A stretch of 64,000 bases of DNA from JAGXTF01 sp044224315 (GTDB lineage: Bacteria > Bacteroidota > Bacteroidia > NS11-12g > UBA955): assembly GCA_044224315.1 (NCBI GenBank), contig JBGAKR010000004.1:62001-126000 (forward strand). Direction: 5' to 3'. The notes under the pieces were generated by a model, which worked only from the letters and a program-made list of their open reading frames with translations, was not told where the DNA came from and searched no databases. How positions within the stretch are numbered: position 1 is the stretch's first letter; each line of letters starts with the position of its first letter. Made by a program: the position numbers and the translations under genes. Below are positions 50,848 to 60,185 of this stretch, one piece after another.

Positions 50848-51405
50848 ATGATTAAACGAATTACATTTGCCTTGATAGCCTGCCTATCCTTACAGCAAGC
50901 TACTGCCCAGGTTTCTGGCCCTAAGAATGAACTTCGCATTGGTTACGGAAGAATGTTACTGGGCACCGGAGACATGTCGGGTTACACCCAGGAAATGGAG
51001 TACAACCGATTATTTACACCGCATTTTAGTGCAGGGGTTCTGGCAAGTATGGGGCGCAGTACCAACGGGGTATTCCTGCAATCGTCATATTCAAATGCCG
51101 GAGCAAATTTGTATTATTCTATTTATAAACCGGAGCACAAAAACAATTTAAGAATAGGAACAGGAATACATTATTACACGGTTTCCGATTTTTGGATGAG
51201 CTCGGCCATGTACAATTCATTGGGTGAATTAATAGCCGCAGAATATGCTTACGATAAAAGAAAATCTGCCGGAGTAAATGTATCCTTAGAATACCAAATA
51301 GCGGTAAAAGAAAAATTAATGTGTGGGGTAAAAGTATTCACTACACCCTATTTTAATGGTGATATTGCTTCCGGTGTTCAGGCCCGTTTGGGATTGCGTT
51401 TCTAA
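50848..51405 (+). CDS. Outer-membrane beta-barrel-like protein of unknown function
   Basis: A 185-residue secreted protein with signal (MIKRITFALIACLSLQQATAQ). The mature part alternates hydrophobic and polar residues (NELRIGYGRMLLGTG ... NNLRIGTGIHYYTV ... GVNVSLEYQIAV) and ends in an aromatic (LGLRF), as for an eight-stranded outer-membrane barrel. It lies 72 nt after the adaptor gene, behind a TAGATTCG near-promoter box (50813-50820), so it probably has its own transcript. I recognise no family. Confidence 0.78.
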   Translation: MIKRITFALIACLSLQQATAQVSGPKNELRIGYGRMLLGTGDMSGYTQEMEYNRLFTPHFSAGVLASMGRSTNGVFLQSSYSNAGANLYYSIYKPEHKNNLRIGTGIHYYTVSDFWMSSAMYNSLGELIAAEYAYDKRKSAGVNVSLEYQIAVKEKLMCGVKVFTTPYFNGDIASGVQARLGLRF

Positions 51406-51451
51406 AAATATTTTATACAAAAAGCTTTAGCGTTTCATCCATAATTTAATG

Positions 51452-52558
51452 CTAAAACCATACCGTTAAACTACCTATTAAAAGGTTGGTTTTATTATCG
51501 GGTTGTAAATTTTGATTTATAAATATTTTCTCGGGCGAAAACATGTTTTTGGCTTCGAATCGCAGCATCATATTTTCTACTACAGATACTGTCCAGGTAG
51601 CGGTTACACTGCGGTAATCAAAGCCTTTCACAGCCGTAATCGGAGTTACCAATACCGATTCGGGATCTTTAAAAAACTCAGCTTTGGCAGCAATACTATG
51701 TTGTTTATTAAATTTATATCTGGCCTGAATATTGGCACTGTACCATTTACTTTGAAAAGCTTTTCCGGTGCTATCAGTCCTTTCTTGCAAGCCGCCCAGG
51801 GCGCAGGCTGTCATACTAAATTTACCATCCATATTCCACAGCGCAAACACATCGGTAAAATAGCGCATGGTCATATTGGGCATAGAATCGGTACTTACAT
51901 CACCAATAAAAGTATTCCAGTTTAGCAATAATTTTTTACTGGGTTTATACTCCAGTTGCGTTCCCAAAGCTTTATGCCGGCCGCGGGTTTGAATTACCTG
52001 CCATCCATTGAGCATATAGAGATAAGTATGCCATTTTTTATTAATTTCAACCGAACCACGTAAGCCACTTAAATAGTAGGGAACATTTTCGGCACTCATG
52101 CTTCGGGTGTAGGTAAAATGGTCGCGCGAAATGGCCGATTCATTGGTATACGGGGAATAAAAATTACCTGCATCCAACCAAATTTCTTTCTTTTTAAAGG
52201 GTCGAAAACCTACATTGGCTTCATATAAATTGCGCAATAGTACCGGTTCTGCAGCAAAATTATTTTGCATAAATGTACCAAATGCGGGCTTCAAAGCAGC
52301 GCGTACCCTTGGTGCTGTGTAAATTAAATCTAAAATTGCCAGGTTTATGGCCACATCGTTGTGCCTGCTGCTACTTACAAAATAAGGCCTGTTTTTATCA
52401 CGCGGATTGTTGAAATCGTATCCATAATAAACATCAATATATCCTCCAATTACCAATCGGGTAGAATCGTCTTTTTTCTCTTCGGCATAATTTTGTGCAG
52501 TAGCTTTTGAAAAAATTAAAAGGCCGGGAATGAAAAATGCGGCTAACCAGTTTCTCAT
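51452..52558 (-). CDS. Outer-membrane porin-like protein (BBP2/OmpL-like)
   Basis: A 368-residue predicted porin. A signal (MRNWLAAFFIPGLLIFSKATAQ) precedes VIGGYIDVYYGYDFNNPRDKNRPYFVSSSRHNDVAINLA, the opening typical of the beta-barrel porin-2 (BBP2) group. It continues with alternating strands (FSPYTNESAISRDHF-like; WHTYLYMLNGWQ; KLLLNWNTFIGD) and ends LIGSLTVWF, an outer-membrane insertion signal. The solute is unknown. It diverges from nothing close and stands alone. Confidence 0.86.
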   Translation of the reverse strand: MRNWLAAFFIPGLLIFSKATAQNYAEEKKDDSTRLVIGGYIDVYYGYDFNNPRDKNRPYFVSSSRHNDVAINLAILDLIYTAPRVRAALKPAFGTFMQNNFAAEPVLLRNLYEANVGFRPFKKKEIWLDAGNFYSPYTNESAISRDHFTYTRSMSAENVPYYLSGLRGSVEINKKWHTYLYMLNGWQVIQTRGRHKALGTQLEYKPSKKLLLNWNTFIGDVSTDSMPNMTMRYFTDVFALWNMDGKFSMTACALGGLQERTDSTGKAFQSKWYSANIQARYKFNKQHSIAAKAEFFKDPESVLVTPITAVKGFDYRSVTATWTVSVVENMMLRFEAKNMFSPEKIFINQNLQPDNKTNLLIGSLTVWF

Positions 52559-52621
52559 AGTTGCCGCAAAGATGTTTGAAATGCCTGAAATTTTGGAATC
52601 TGAATTTGTATTTGGGGAAAA

Positions 52622-53449
52622 TTACCCAATCCGCAAAGTGCGCATGCTAAGCCCGCCATATTCAACCGACTCGTACACGTGCTGCATGGGTTCGCTGGTT
52701 TTACCCAGCCCCAGCACATACATCAGCGGGATATAATGATCAGGGGTAGGCGCTGCCAGGGCACCGGTTTTTTGCTTGTCGTAATCGGCCAGCCCTTTCC
52801 AATCGCAACTATCCAGGCGGTCTTTTACCCAGGTATCAAATTCTACCGCCCAGTCGTATGGGGCCGGATTGCCCTCTGACAGGCGCTGAAAGCTTTTTTC
52901 CAGGTTGTGCACCACATTGCCGCTGCCTACAATCATAACCCCTTTTTCGCGCAGTTTTTCCAGTTGGGCGGCCAATTCAAAGTGGTAAGACATGGGTTTG
53001 TAATAATCAATACTCATTTGAAAAACCGGCACATCGGCTTTTGGAAATACATGTTTCAATACCGTCCAGGCGCCATGATCCAATCCCCAGTCGGTGGTTT
53101 CTTTGGCACCTGTAACCATACCTGCGGCTTCCTTGGCCAGGGTGGGGCTGCCTGCTGCCGGGTATTGAACATCAAACAGAGCTTGCGGAAAACCGCCAAA
53201 ATCGTGGATAGTAGGCTGTTTTTCAGCCACATTTACAAAAGTGCCACGGGTAAGCCAGTGGGCCGATACACAAAGCACAGCTGTGGGGTTAAAACCCGAT
53301 TTTATCTCCTCTCCCATTTTGGTTAGGCTTTTGGTAAATGCATTGTCTTCCAGTGCATTCATAGGGCTTCCATGGCCGATAAACACTACAGGCTGTTTCT
53401 TTGTACTTTCGGCCTTTATACTTTCATTGTAAAATCGAGAGATATCCAT
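52622..53449 (-). CDS. 4,5-DOPA dioxygenase-extradiol-like protein (YgiD/LigB family)
   Basis: A 275-residue member of the class III extradiol dioxygenase family that contains YgiD. The metal-binding start is VVFIGHGSPMNALED, followed by SAHWLT, WGLDHGAWTVL and GSGNVVHNL, which carry the conserved His residues. The C-terminus has HYIPLMYVLGLG. Biochemical substrate in bacteria is unclear. ATG 53449. Its -7 box is overlapped by a perfect 16-bp palindrome, suggesting dedicated control. Confidence 0.93.
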   Translation of the reverse strand: MDISRFYNESIKAESTKKQPVVFIGHGSPMNALEDNAFTKSLTKMGEEIKSGFNPTAVLCVSAHWLTRGTFVNVAEKQPTIHDFGGFPQALFDVQYPAAGSPTLAKEAAGMVTGAKETTDWGLDHGAWTVLKHVFPKADVPVFQMSIDYYKPMSYHFELAAQLEKLREKGVMIVGSGNVVHNLEKSFQRLSEGNPAPYDWAVEFDTWVKDRLDSCDWKGLADYDKQKTGALAAPTPDHYIPLMYVLGLGKTSEPMQHVYESVEYGGLSMRTLRIG

Positions 53450-53455
53450 ACTGAT

Positions 53456-53474
53456 ATTTGTTTAAACAAATTTA
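53456..53474 (-). promoter_or_regulatory. 16-bp palindrome overlapping the -7 box of the DOPA-dioxygenase-like gene
   Basis: ATTTGTTTAAACAAAT (53456-53471) is a perfect palindrome, and the minus-strand TAAATTTG (53467-53474) overlaps it. It lies within 26 nt of the ATG. Confidence 0.5.
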
Positions 53475-53564
53475 CGACTTTTTTCTTAAATTATTAGAAA
53501 ATTACTGAAAAACTTGGTTGAAAGAATTTCAAAATTGGGCAATTTCATTCCAGATTCCAAGCCC

Positions 53565-53572
53565 TATCTTCG
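53565..53572 (+). promoter_or_regulatory. -7-like box (TATCTTCG), 5 nt before the EVE gene
   Basis: TATCTTCG matches the TAnnTTTG box except for C in place of the third T of the TTTG. It ends 5 nt before ATG 53578. The same variant occurs at 60877. Confidence 0.4.
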
Positions 53573-53577
53573 CAGCG

Positions 53578-53985
53578 ATGAATTACTGGCTGATTAAAAG
53601 TGAACCTCACAAATACAGTTGGGCGCAATTTGAGAAAGATAAGAAAACATTTTGGGATGGGGTGCGCAATTATGCTGCCCGACTCAATTTGCGGGCAATG
53701 AAAAAAGGCGACTGGTGTTTTTTTTATCATAGCAACGAGGGGCTTGAGATCGTAGGCATCGCTGAAGTAATAAAAGAGCATTATCCCGACCCAACTGCAA
53801 CGGAAGGCGACTGGAGTGTTGTGGATGTAAAACCTGTGCAAAAGTTAAAACGCCCTGTTACATTGGCCGAAATGAAGGCTGACAAAAGGCTGGCGAATCT
53901 TGAACTCATTCGCATCAGCCGTTTATCGGTGAGTAAAGTTTCCAAAAAGGAATTTGATATTATACTTTCGCTGTCGGAATCATGA
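53578..53985 (+). CDS. EVE domain-containing protein
   Basis: A 135-residue EVE-domain protein of the thymocyte nuclear protein 1 (Thy28) branch. EVE domains are PUA-like and bind modified bases in DNA or RNA. The family start MNYWLIKSEP and WDGVRNYAARLNLRAMKKGD with FYHSNEG are clear. The ATG at 53578 is fixed by this start and by the promoter box 5 nt before it. It is the first gene of a coupled operon; its stop overlaps pyrR by 4 bases (ATGA). Confidence 0.94.
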   Translation: MNYWLIKSEPHKYSWAQFEKDKKTFWDGVRNYAARLNLRAMKKGDWCFFYHSNEGLEIVGIAEVIKEHYPDPTATEGDWSVVDVKPVQKLKRPVTLAEMKADKRLANLELIRISRLSVSKVSKKEFDIILSLSES

Positions 53986-54524
53986 TTGAACCGCGCATTT
54001 TGCTCAACCATAAACGCATCGACCTCATTATCCGCAGGTTTGCGTTACAGTTGGCAGAAAATCACGGCAATATGGAAAATTGCGCCCTGCTAGGTATGCA
54101 ACCCAGGGGTATTGAATTGTCGCAGCGATTATTTAAAAAAATCAACGAATTATACCCGGGTAATAAGCTTAAATACGGCGAACTGGATAATAGTTTCTTC
54201 CGCGATGATATTGGCCGTGGCGATTTAATTATGCCCAAACCCAATCATATAGATTTTAGCACAGAGGGACTGAATATTATTCTGGTAGACGATGTGTTGT
54301 ATACCGGTAGAAGTGTAAGGGCCGGCATGGATGCGCTGATGGATTTTGGCAGACCCGACGCAGTAGAACTGATGGTTCTGATAGACCGACGTTACCAGCG
54401 CGAGTTGCCCATTGCAGCCGATTATACCGGCGAAGTAGTAGACAGCCGCAGTACAGGAGAGCATGTAAAAGTAGACTGGACCGAAGGCGACAATAAGGTT
54501 TGGTTATTGAGTAAAAAAGAATGA
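53982..54524 (+). CDS. pyrR: Bifunctional pyr operon regulator/uracil phosphoribosyltransferase PyrR
   Basis: A 180-residue PRTase-fold protein; in other bacteria it binds pyr mRNA in response to UMP/PRPP and also makes UMP from uracil. The PRPP loop VDDVLYTGRSVRAG lies at residues 102-115, with LLGMQPRGIELSQRL near the N-terminus. No leader attenuator is visible upstream because the gene is fused by ATGA overlap to the EVE gene, so mRNA-binding regulation here is uncertain. It overlaps pyrB by 4 bases. Confidence 0.96.
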   Translation: MIEPRILLNHKRIDLIIRRFALQLAENHGNMENCALLGMQPRGIELSQRLFKKINELYPGNKLKYGELDNSFFRDDIGRGDLIMPKPNHIDFSTEGLNIILVDDVLYTGRSVRAGMDALMDFGRPDAVELMVLIDRRYQRELPIAADYTGEVVDSRSTGEHVKVDWTEGDNKVWLLSKKE

Positions 54525-55456
54525 ATAAAGCGGCACCGATAAAACACCTGCTGGGGATAAAAGGACTTTCGGAAGAAAGCATGCAGCTCATTTTTCAGAC
54601 GGCAGATAATTTTAAACAATTGCTAAACCGGGATGTAAAGAAAACACCTGCCTTGCGCGACATAACGGTAGCCAATTTGTTTTTCGAAAACAGCACCCGG
54701 ACCAGGGTTTCGTTTGAATTGGCTGAAAAAAGACTCTCTGCCGATGTTATTAATTTTTCCAGTTCGAGTTCTTCGGTAAAAAAAGGTGAAACGCTGATTG
54801 ATACCGTAAACAATATTCTGAGTATGAAGGTGGACATGATAGTGATGCGCCACCCCGCCCCCGGAGCCTGCATTTTTTTGGCAAAAAGGGTAAACTCCCA
54901 GGTAATTAATGCCGGAGATGGCACGCATGAACATCCCACACAAGCCTTGCTCGATGCATTTTCAATCCGAGAAAAACTGGGCGATGTGGCTGGTAAAAAA
55001 GTGGTGATTGTGGGCGATATTCTGCATAGCCGCGTGGCACTCAGCAATATTTTCTGCCTGCAGGAATTAGGCGCAGAAGTAATGGTTTGCGGTCCGCCAA
55101 CTTTAATACCCCGCTATATTGGCGAATTGGGAGTAAAAGTAGAATACAACCTTCGCAAAGCCCTGCAATGGTGCGACGTAGCCAATATGCTACGTATACA
55201 ATTGGAAAGGCAGGATATTAAATATTTCCCTTCCTTGCGCGAATATTCCATGCAATACGGACTTACCATGGATATTTTAAACAGCCTAAACAAGGAAATT
55301 GTGGTTATGCATCCAGGCCCGATTAATCGCGGTGTGGAAATCAGCAGTGAAGTGGCCGACAGCAGTCAAAGTATAATTTTGCAACAGGTTGAAAACGGAG
55401 TAGCGGTGCGTATGGCCGTGCTCTATTTATTAGCACAATATCGATTAAAAGCATAG
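54521..55456 (+). CDS. pyrB: Aspartate carbamoyltransferase catalytic subunit
   Basis: A 311-residue catalytic chain that condenses carbamoyl phosphate and L-aspartate in pyrimidine synthesis. The carbamoyl phosphate loop FFENSTRTRVSFE (STRTR 58-62), MRHPAPGA (about 109-116) and HPTQALLD (138-145) are intact, and HPGPINRGVEI follows near the C-terminus. No regulatory chain (pyrI) is adjacent. It is coupled to pyrR (ATGA) and to the asparaginase gene (TAGTG). Confidence 0.97.
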   Translation: MNKAAPIKHLLGIKGLSEESMQLIFQTADNFKQLLNRDVKKTPALRDITVANLFFENSTRTRVSFELAEKRLSADVINFSSSSSSVKKGETLIDTVNNILSMKVDMIVMRHPAPGACIFLAKRVNSQVINAGDGTHEHPTQALLDAFSIREKLGDVAGKKVVIVGDILHSRVALSNIFCLQELGAEVMVCGPPTLIPRYIGELGVKVEYNLRKALQWCDVANMLRIQLERQDIKYFPSLREYSMQYGLTMDILNSLNKEIVVMHPGPINRGVEISSEVADSSQSIILQQVENGVAVRMAVLYLLAQYRLKA

Positions 55457-56487
55457 TGGATCAGTCAAATCCTATTTTGGTAGAACATACCCGCGGCGGA
55501 ATTGCCGAAAGTTTTCACAGGGGTGTAGTGTGTGTGGTAGACGAGCAAGGTAAGGTATTACACCAAACCGGCGATATTAAACAGGTTTGCTATCCGCGTT
55601 CAGCATTAAAATATTTTCAGCATATACCGCTAATTACCTCAGGCGCATTCGACCATTTTGGCTTTACGCTAAAGGAATTGGCCATTATGTGTGGCTCGCA
55701 CAACGGCGAAGAAATGCATGTGGAGGCTTCGCGAGGGATTCTGGCTAAAATTGGCCTTACCGAAGCAGATTTGGGTTGTGGTGCGCAAACACCCACCCAT
55801 AAAAATGATTACCTATCCTTGATAAAGGCTGGGAAAGAGCCCGGAGCCATCCACAATAATTGCAGTGGCAAGCATAGCGGATTTTTGGCCTGGTGCCAGT
55901 TTCATAAAGTGTCTACTGCCGATTACCTGCAACCCTCACATCCCTTGCATGTTGAAATCAAAAAAGTTACTGCCCTTTTTCATGAAATGGACGAAGCAGA
56001 ACTGATAACCGGAGTAGATGGATGCAGCGCCCCCATTTTTGCTATGCCGGTTTATAATCAGGCCGTTGCTTACAAAAACCTCTGTTCGCCCCAAAAATTT
56101 GGAGATGAAAAACTAAATCGGGCTTGTGCTATGATTTTAGAAGCCATTGCCACCTACCCCGAAATGATTGCGGGTACCAAACGTTATTGCACCGATTTAA
56201 TCAGGGCCACAAACGGACGAATTATTGGCAAAACCGGAGCCGATGGCATTTATAATATTGCCATACCCGATAAAAACTGGGGCATTTGTATAAAAATTGA
56301 TGATGGCCGCATGGGCCCACAGTACAATGTAGCGCAGCAAGTGCTTGAATCTCTGCAATTAATTACCGAAACGGAGAAAAAAATATTGCACCATTACCTC
56401 GAAACAGAGAATAAAAATTTTGCCGGAAATTTTACAGGATATACAGTGGTTACAAACCAGTTAAAAACTGCGTTGGCCCTGGGCTAA
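55456..56487 (+). CDS. L-asparaginase II family protein
   Basis: A 343-residue protein of the L-asparaginase II (PF06089-type) family. Opening DQSNPILVEHTRGGIAESFHRGVVCVVDE, then CYPRSALKYFQHIPLI and CGSHNGEEMHVE, are diagnostic. It probably hydrolyses asparagine to aspartate and ammonia in the cytoplasm; no signal peptide is seen. The start is GTG 55456, overlapping the pyrB TAG by one base. Aspartate is the substrate of PyrB, so coupling makes metabolic sense. It converges with the response regulator by a 4-bp stop overlap. Confidence 0.92.
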   Translation: MDQSNPILVEHTRGGIAESFHRGVVCVVDEQGKVLHQTGDIKQVCYPRSALKYFQHIPLITSGAFDHFGFTLKELAIMCGSHNGEEMHVEASRGILAKIGLTEADLGCGAQTPTHKNDYLSLIKAGKEPGAIHNNCSGKHSGFLAWCQFHKVSTADYLQPSHPLHVEIKKVTALFHEMDEAELITGVDGCSAPIFAMPVYNQAVAYKNLCSPQKFGDEKLNRACAMILEAIATYPEMIAGTKRYCTDLIRATNGRIIGKTGADGIYNIAIPDKNWGICIKIDDGRMGPQYNVAQQVLESLQLITETEKKILHHYLETENKNFAGNFTGYTVVTNQLKTALALG

Positions 56488-57128
56488 GAAGATTTTATAT
56501 CCTTAACCGGATAAATCACATTTACCGCCTCGGTTCTGCTGTTTACCTGCAATTTTTCATAAATATTGCGAATATGGGTACGCACCGTTTCAACACTGAT
56601 AAACACTTTTTCGGCAATATCCTTATACCGGAAACCCCGTGCCAATAAATCTACAATTTGTCGTTCGCGTTCGGTGAGCATATCGGCATAGGCCGAAGAT
56701 TGACGCCGGTTATTGAGATTATTTACCAATTTGCGCGCTATTACACCCGACATGGGCGATTCGCCTTTGTGAATGGATAGAATAGATTCTACAATATTAT
56801 TCATATCGCTGTTTTTCAACAAATAACCGGTTGCGCCCGCCAGCAATGCATCAAAAACCCGGTCATTATCTTCAAATATAGTAAGCACTAAAAATTGGGT
56901 TTGGGGGTGTTTTAATTTCAATTCGCGGATACAATCAATGCCACTTCGTCCGGGTAATTGGATATCAATAATTACTACATCGGGTTGTAAAGCATTGAAG
57001 GCCCGTATGATATCTTCGGCGGTATCGAATCCTCCCACAAATTCGAAATGCCCCGAATCTACAATTAATTCTGAGATCAATTGGCGTATTTCTCTATCAT
57101 CCTCTACAATACAAACCCTGATTGACAT
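56484..57128 (-). CDS. NarL/LuxR-family response regulator
   Basis: A 214-residue two-domain regulator. The receiver (1-120) has the acidic pair EDD, the phospho-Asp in VVIIDIQLPGRSG (about Asp 56) and the conserved T/K positions (LVLTIFEDND; LLKNSD). The C-terminal LuxR-type helix-turn-helix is LTERERQIVDLLARGFRYKDIAEKVFISVETVRTHIRNI. It binds DNA when phosphorylated. The sensor gene lies upstream in the same operon with a 42-nt gap, so the pair is cognate. Confidence 0.96.
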   Translation of the reverse strand: MSIRVCIVEDDREIRQLISELIVDSGHFEFVGGFDTAEDIIRAFNALQPDVVIIDIQLPGRSGIDCIRELKLKHPQTQFLVLTIFEDNDRVFDALLAGATGYLLKNSDMNNIVESILSIHKGESPMSGVIARKLVNNLNNRRQSSAYADMLTERERQIVDLLARGFRYKDIAEKVFISVETVRTHIRNIYEKLQVNSRTEAVNVIYPVKDIKSS

Positions 57129-57170
57129 TGCAACAATATTAAACCATAAACATTATACAGAAAATACCAT

Positions 57171-60100
57171 TTAAATGTGAGATTTCAGATTGCCTTTTAC
57201 CCTGATTTCACATCCCTTACCCGGGGCAGAAACCATTGTGAATGTATATCCCAGTTCTTCCATGCGATTGCGCATATTTTTTAATCCATTGGCAAACGGT
57301 TTTGAATGCGTGGTATCAAATCCAATTCCATTATCGCGCACCACAAGTTCAAATTGATCATGTGGTAGAACCACAAACTGCACCCATATTTTTTTGGCGC
57401 TGCTGTATTTCACTGCGTTATTCAACGCCTCAGATACCAGGGCAAACAAGCTCTGGCGCACTTCCATATACAAATTTAATACTGGTACCTCTTCGGGTAA
57501 ATCCAGTTCGTATTGGATGCTATTTTCTTCTAAAAATGCAACAGAATATGAACGCAAATAGGCAATTAAGCTTTCAAGATTGTCATATTCATTATTAATA
57601 TTCCAAACAATATTTTTGATTTGCCCGGTCATTTCATTGGCAATTCTGGAAATAGAACCCACGGCAGAAGCTTCGGGGATGTTGCCTGCACTGTTTTTAA
57701 GCTTATTAGAGAGCAACGAAACCCGGCTGATACTGGCACCCAGATTATCGTGTAACTCACGGCTGATATTTAATCGAATGGCGTGGATGGACCGGATTTT
57801 TTCGGCTTCAGCCCTGGCCGATTTTACTTTCTGAAGATATAAATACCTTGTAATTAAAAATACAATAATTCCTACAGTAGCGAATAATAAAACAATAAAC
57901 CACCAGGTTTGATAAAATGGGGGCGCAATCACAAATTGAAGCAATTTTACGGGTCCCGTATCCCTTCCAAAATGGTCTTTGGCATCTACCCATAAAATGT
58001 AATTCCCGGGTGCCAGACTTGATAAAAATACAGCATTTTTATTGCCCAATTCGGTCCAGGTATTATCGCCTCCTTCAAGTTTGTATCGGTATTTTACAAA
58101 CTCAGGGGCAATAAAATCGTTCAAAAAAAACTGCACATTTAAGGAGTTTTGGGTATGATCCATTTTTAAAATTCCCGCATTCTTAATTGAATCTACACAT
58201 ACAGATTTATTGCGGGTATAAATGCCTTCCAGTGTTAACCGAAACGGGGCTGGCAGTTGTAAAGTTTGGGAAGGGTTAAAAATATTAAAACCAGTCATTC
58301 CACCAAAAATTAAGCGCTGATCGGGCAAAGTAAAAAATGCACGGGTATTGAATTCATTGCCTTGAACACCATCGGCCAAACCAAAATTTAAAACCCGATT
58401 ACTGCCCTCTAAAATGCAAGACAATCCCTTGTTGGTGGCAGCCCAGCAATTGCCTTTCTCATCGAGCTGCACACTGTATACAAATTCATTGGCCATGCCC
58501 TCTGCTATGCCATATTTTCTTACAAATTTTAAATTTTCATCCACAACCTGAACGCCCTTTTCAGTTGAAATAAAAAATAGTTTATCCTTTGCCGAATATG
58601 TCATTCCACGTGCGTTTAAACTTTTAAAAAATGCAGCCAGCTTTTGGGTATCCGGAATACCCGCATTATTACAGTTATAAACCTCTAAACTCCCCCAGAA
58701 ATTGCTAATCCACATGCGGTTTCTATGGTCTACATAAACAGATAAAGGGCTAATATTTTTTCTTATTTTTTTAAATATTTTTTCAGCTTCTGAGTATAAA
58801 TAAATATTATACTTATCAGCCAGGTAAATATGATTATTGGGGGCACTAAATAAATACTCAACATCGTATTTTGGCAGCTCGCCCATTGGTATGTGTTCCA
58901 GGTTGCCATTGGGTAAAAGCCAATAAGCCCCGCCCGAATTTGAAATCCAAATCCGATTTGTTTTATCAATTAAAATACTGTTTACTTCTGCATTGCGGAT
59001 AGAAGGATATTTTTCATGCAGCAAATCACAATTTTTTAAATCACTTGAATATTTAAATAACCCACCTTTGTAACTAACTACCCACAAATTATGCTCTTTA
59101 TCGGTGGCAAACCCTCGAATAAAACCAGATTTAGGCAAGTTTGACTGAATTGCTCCCAATTTACCTGCATGCTCATTTATGCGGATTAATCCCCCTCCGT
59201 CAAAGCCTACCCACAACAATCCATGGGCATCCTGAAACATAGATTTGCATAAATAATCGGGGACTTTATCTGCAAGTCCACTGCCTGGTTTAAAATTTCC
59301 AACTACAACTTCAGATTTCAGATCTACCTTATAAATGCCGTTTTTTCTTGTTCCTATCCACAATATCTGGTTTGCGGCATAAATACATGTTATTTCCTCA
59401 TTGTCTGGAAAGCCTTTGAAATTATAAACCCCTGCATCCAGGGTATGGATATTTACTTTTATTAACCTACCCGATTCTATGGCAACATATCCGGAGGGAT
59501 ATCCTTTGGCAATTCCAATATACATAGAACTTTTAACGAATTTTTCCATCGTTATTTTTCGCTGATTAATATTGTATTTGAGTCGGCGCCAAAAAGATTG
59601 AAAAACAAAATCATTTCCGTCTTTAAAACCATCCACAATATTGTCTGACGGATCTTGTTTAAAGATTTTGCCGTGTAAATTCCATTGCATTTTTTTATAA
59701 TTAAATGCAAAAAGATTATCGCCATTGACAACAATCCAAATCGTATCGCCCTCTGTGGCTATCACATTGGTTACCCATTGCTCGGATGCGATACTCTCTG
59801 GTTTGGGAATATTAATCTGTGCATCGAGATAATTTGAATAATGGAATAAGCCATTGGTGCGACCCTGCCATATGCCACCCCTAGTATCAATTGCTATTTT
59901 ACCCACCGGATTTAAGGATAAACCCAAGTGTGTTTCATTGTGAAATGTTTGAAAAACCTGACCATTAAATCTAGCTATGCCATCCGCAGTGGAAACCCAT
60001 AAATAACCCGATGGGTCGGAAATAATGCCATAAACCGTATTTTGAGGCAGCCCATTTTCGGTATTGTACAATTTTATTGAAGGAGATTGCCCATAAATAA

Positions 60101-60185
60101 CGTTGGATATGGCCAGCACAAGCAATAACAATACAAATCGGATATAGTTAGTTTTGAATACCCTCATTCCTGCGATAACCTCCAT
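57171..60185 (-). CDS. Sensor histidine kinase with two-component propeller and Y_Y_Y domains
   Basis: A 1004-residue membrane kinase. A signal/membrane segment (about 12-32) is followed by a periplasmic two-component-regulator propeller (about 35-690; repeated GLPQNTVYGIISDPSGYLWVST-like blades), then a Y_Y_Y domain (VKYRYKLEGGDNTWTELGNKN ... GNYILWV). One transmembrane helix follows (about 755-780). The cytoplasmic part is HisKA_3 with the phosphoacceptor in SRELHDNLG (His about 812), the N box EALNNAVKY and the G box DNGIGFD. ATG 60185 or 60167 could be used. It is not a hybrid; the phosphate passes to the regulator downstream. The ligand may be a polysaccharide fragment, by analogy. Confidence 0.93.
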   Translation of the reverse strand: MEVIAGMRVFKTNYIRFVLLLLVLAISNVIYGQSPSIKLYNTENGLPQNTVYGIISDPSGYLWVSTADGIARFNGQVFQTFHNETHLGLSLNPVGKIAIDTRGGIWQGRTNGLFHYSNYLDAQINIPKPESIASEQWVTNVIATEGDTIWIVVNGDNLFAFNYKKMQWNLHGKIFKQDPSDNIVDGFKDGNDFVFQSFWRRLKYNINQRKITMEKFVKSSMYIGIAKGYPSGYVAIESGRLIKVNIHTLDAGVYNFKGFPDNEEITCIYAANQILWIGTRKNGIYKVDLKSEVVVGNFKPGSGLADKVPDYLCKSMFQDAHGLLWVGFDGGGLIRINEHAGKLGAIQSNLPKSGFIRGFATDKEHNLWVVSYKGGLFKYSSDLKNCDLLHEKYPSIRNAEVNSILIDKTNRIWISNSGGAYWLLPNGNLEHIPMGELPKYDVEYLFSAPNNHIYLADKYNIYLYSEAEKIFKKIRKNISPLSVYVDHRNRMWISNFWGSLEVYNCNNAGIPDTQKLAAFFKSLNARGMTYSAKDKLFFISTEKGVQVVDENLKFVRKYGIAEGMANEFVYSVQLDEKGNCWAATNKGLSCILEGSNRVLNFGLADGVQGNEFNTRAFFTLPDQRLIFGGMTGFNIFNPSQTLQLPAPFRLTLEGIYTRNKSVCVDSIKNAGILKMDHTQNSLNVQFFLNDFIAPEFVKYRYKLEGGDNTWTELGNKNAVFLSSLAPGNYILWVDAKDHFGRDTGPVKLLQFVIAPPFYQTWWFIVLLFATVGIIVFLITRYLYLQKVKSARAEAEKIRSIHAIRLNISRELHDNLGASISRVSLLSNKLKNSAGNIPEASAVGSISRIANEMTGQIKNIVWNINNEYDNLESLIAYLRSYSVAFLEENSIQYELDLPEEVPVLNLYMEVRQSLFALVSEALNNAVKYSSAKKIWVQFVVLPHDQFELVVRDNGIGFDTTHSKPFANGLKNMRNRMEELGYTFTMVSAPGKGCEIRVKGNLKSHI

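Noticed and set aside
53500..53577. PyrR-binding attenuator or leader in front of the pyr operon
   Set aside because: The promoter sits 5 nt before the EVE gene, and pyrR and pyrB start inside preceding genes; no antiterminator pair was found.
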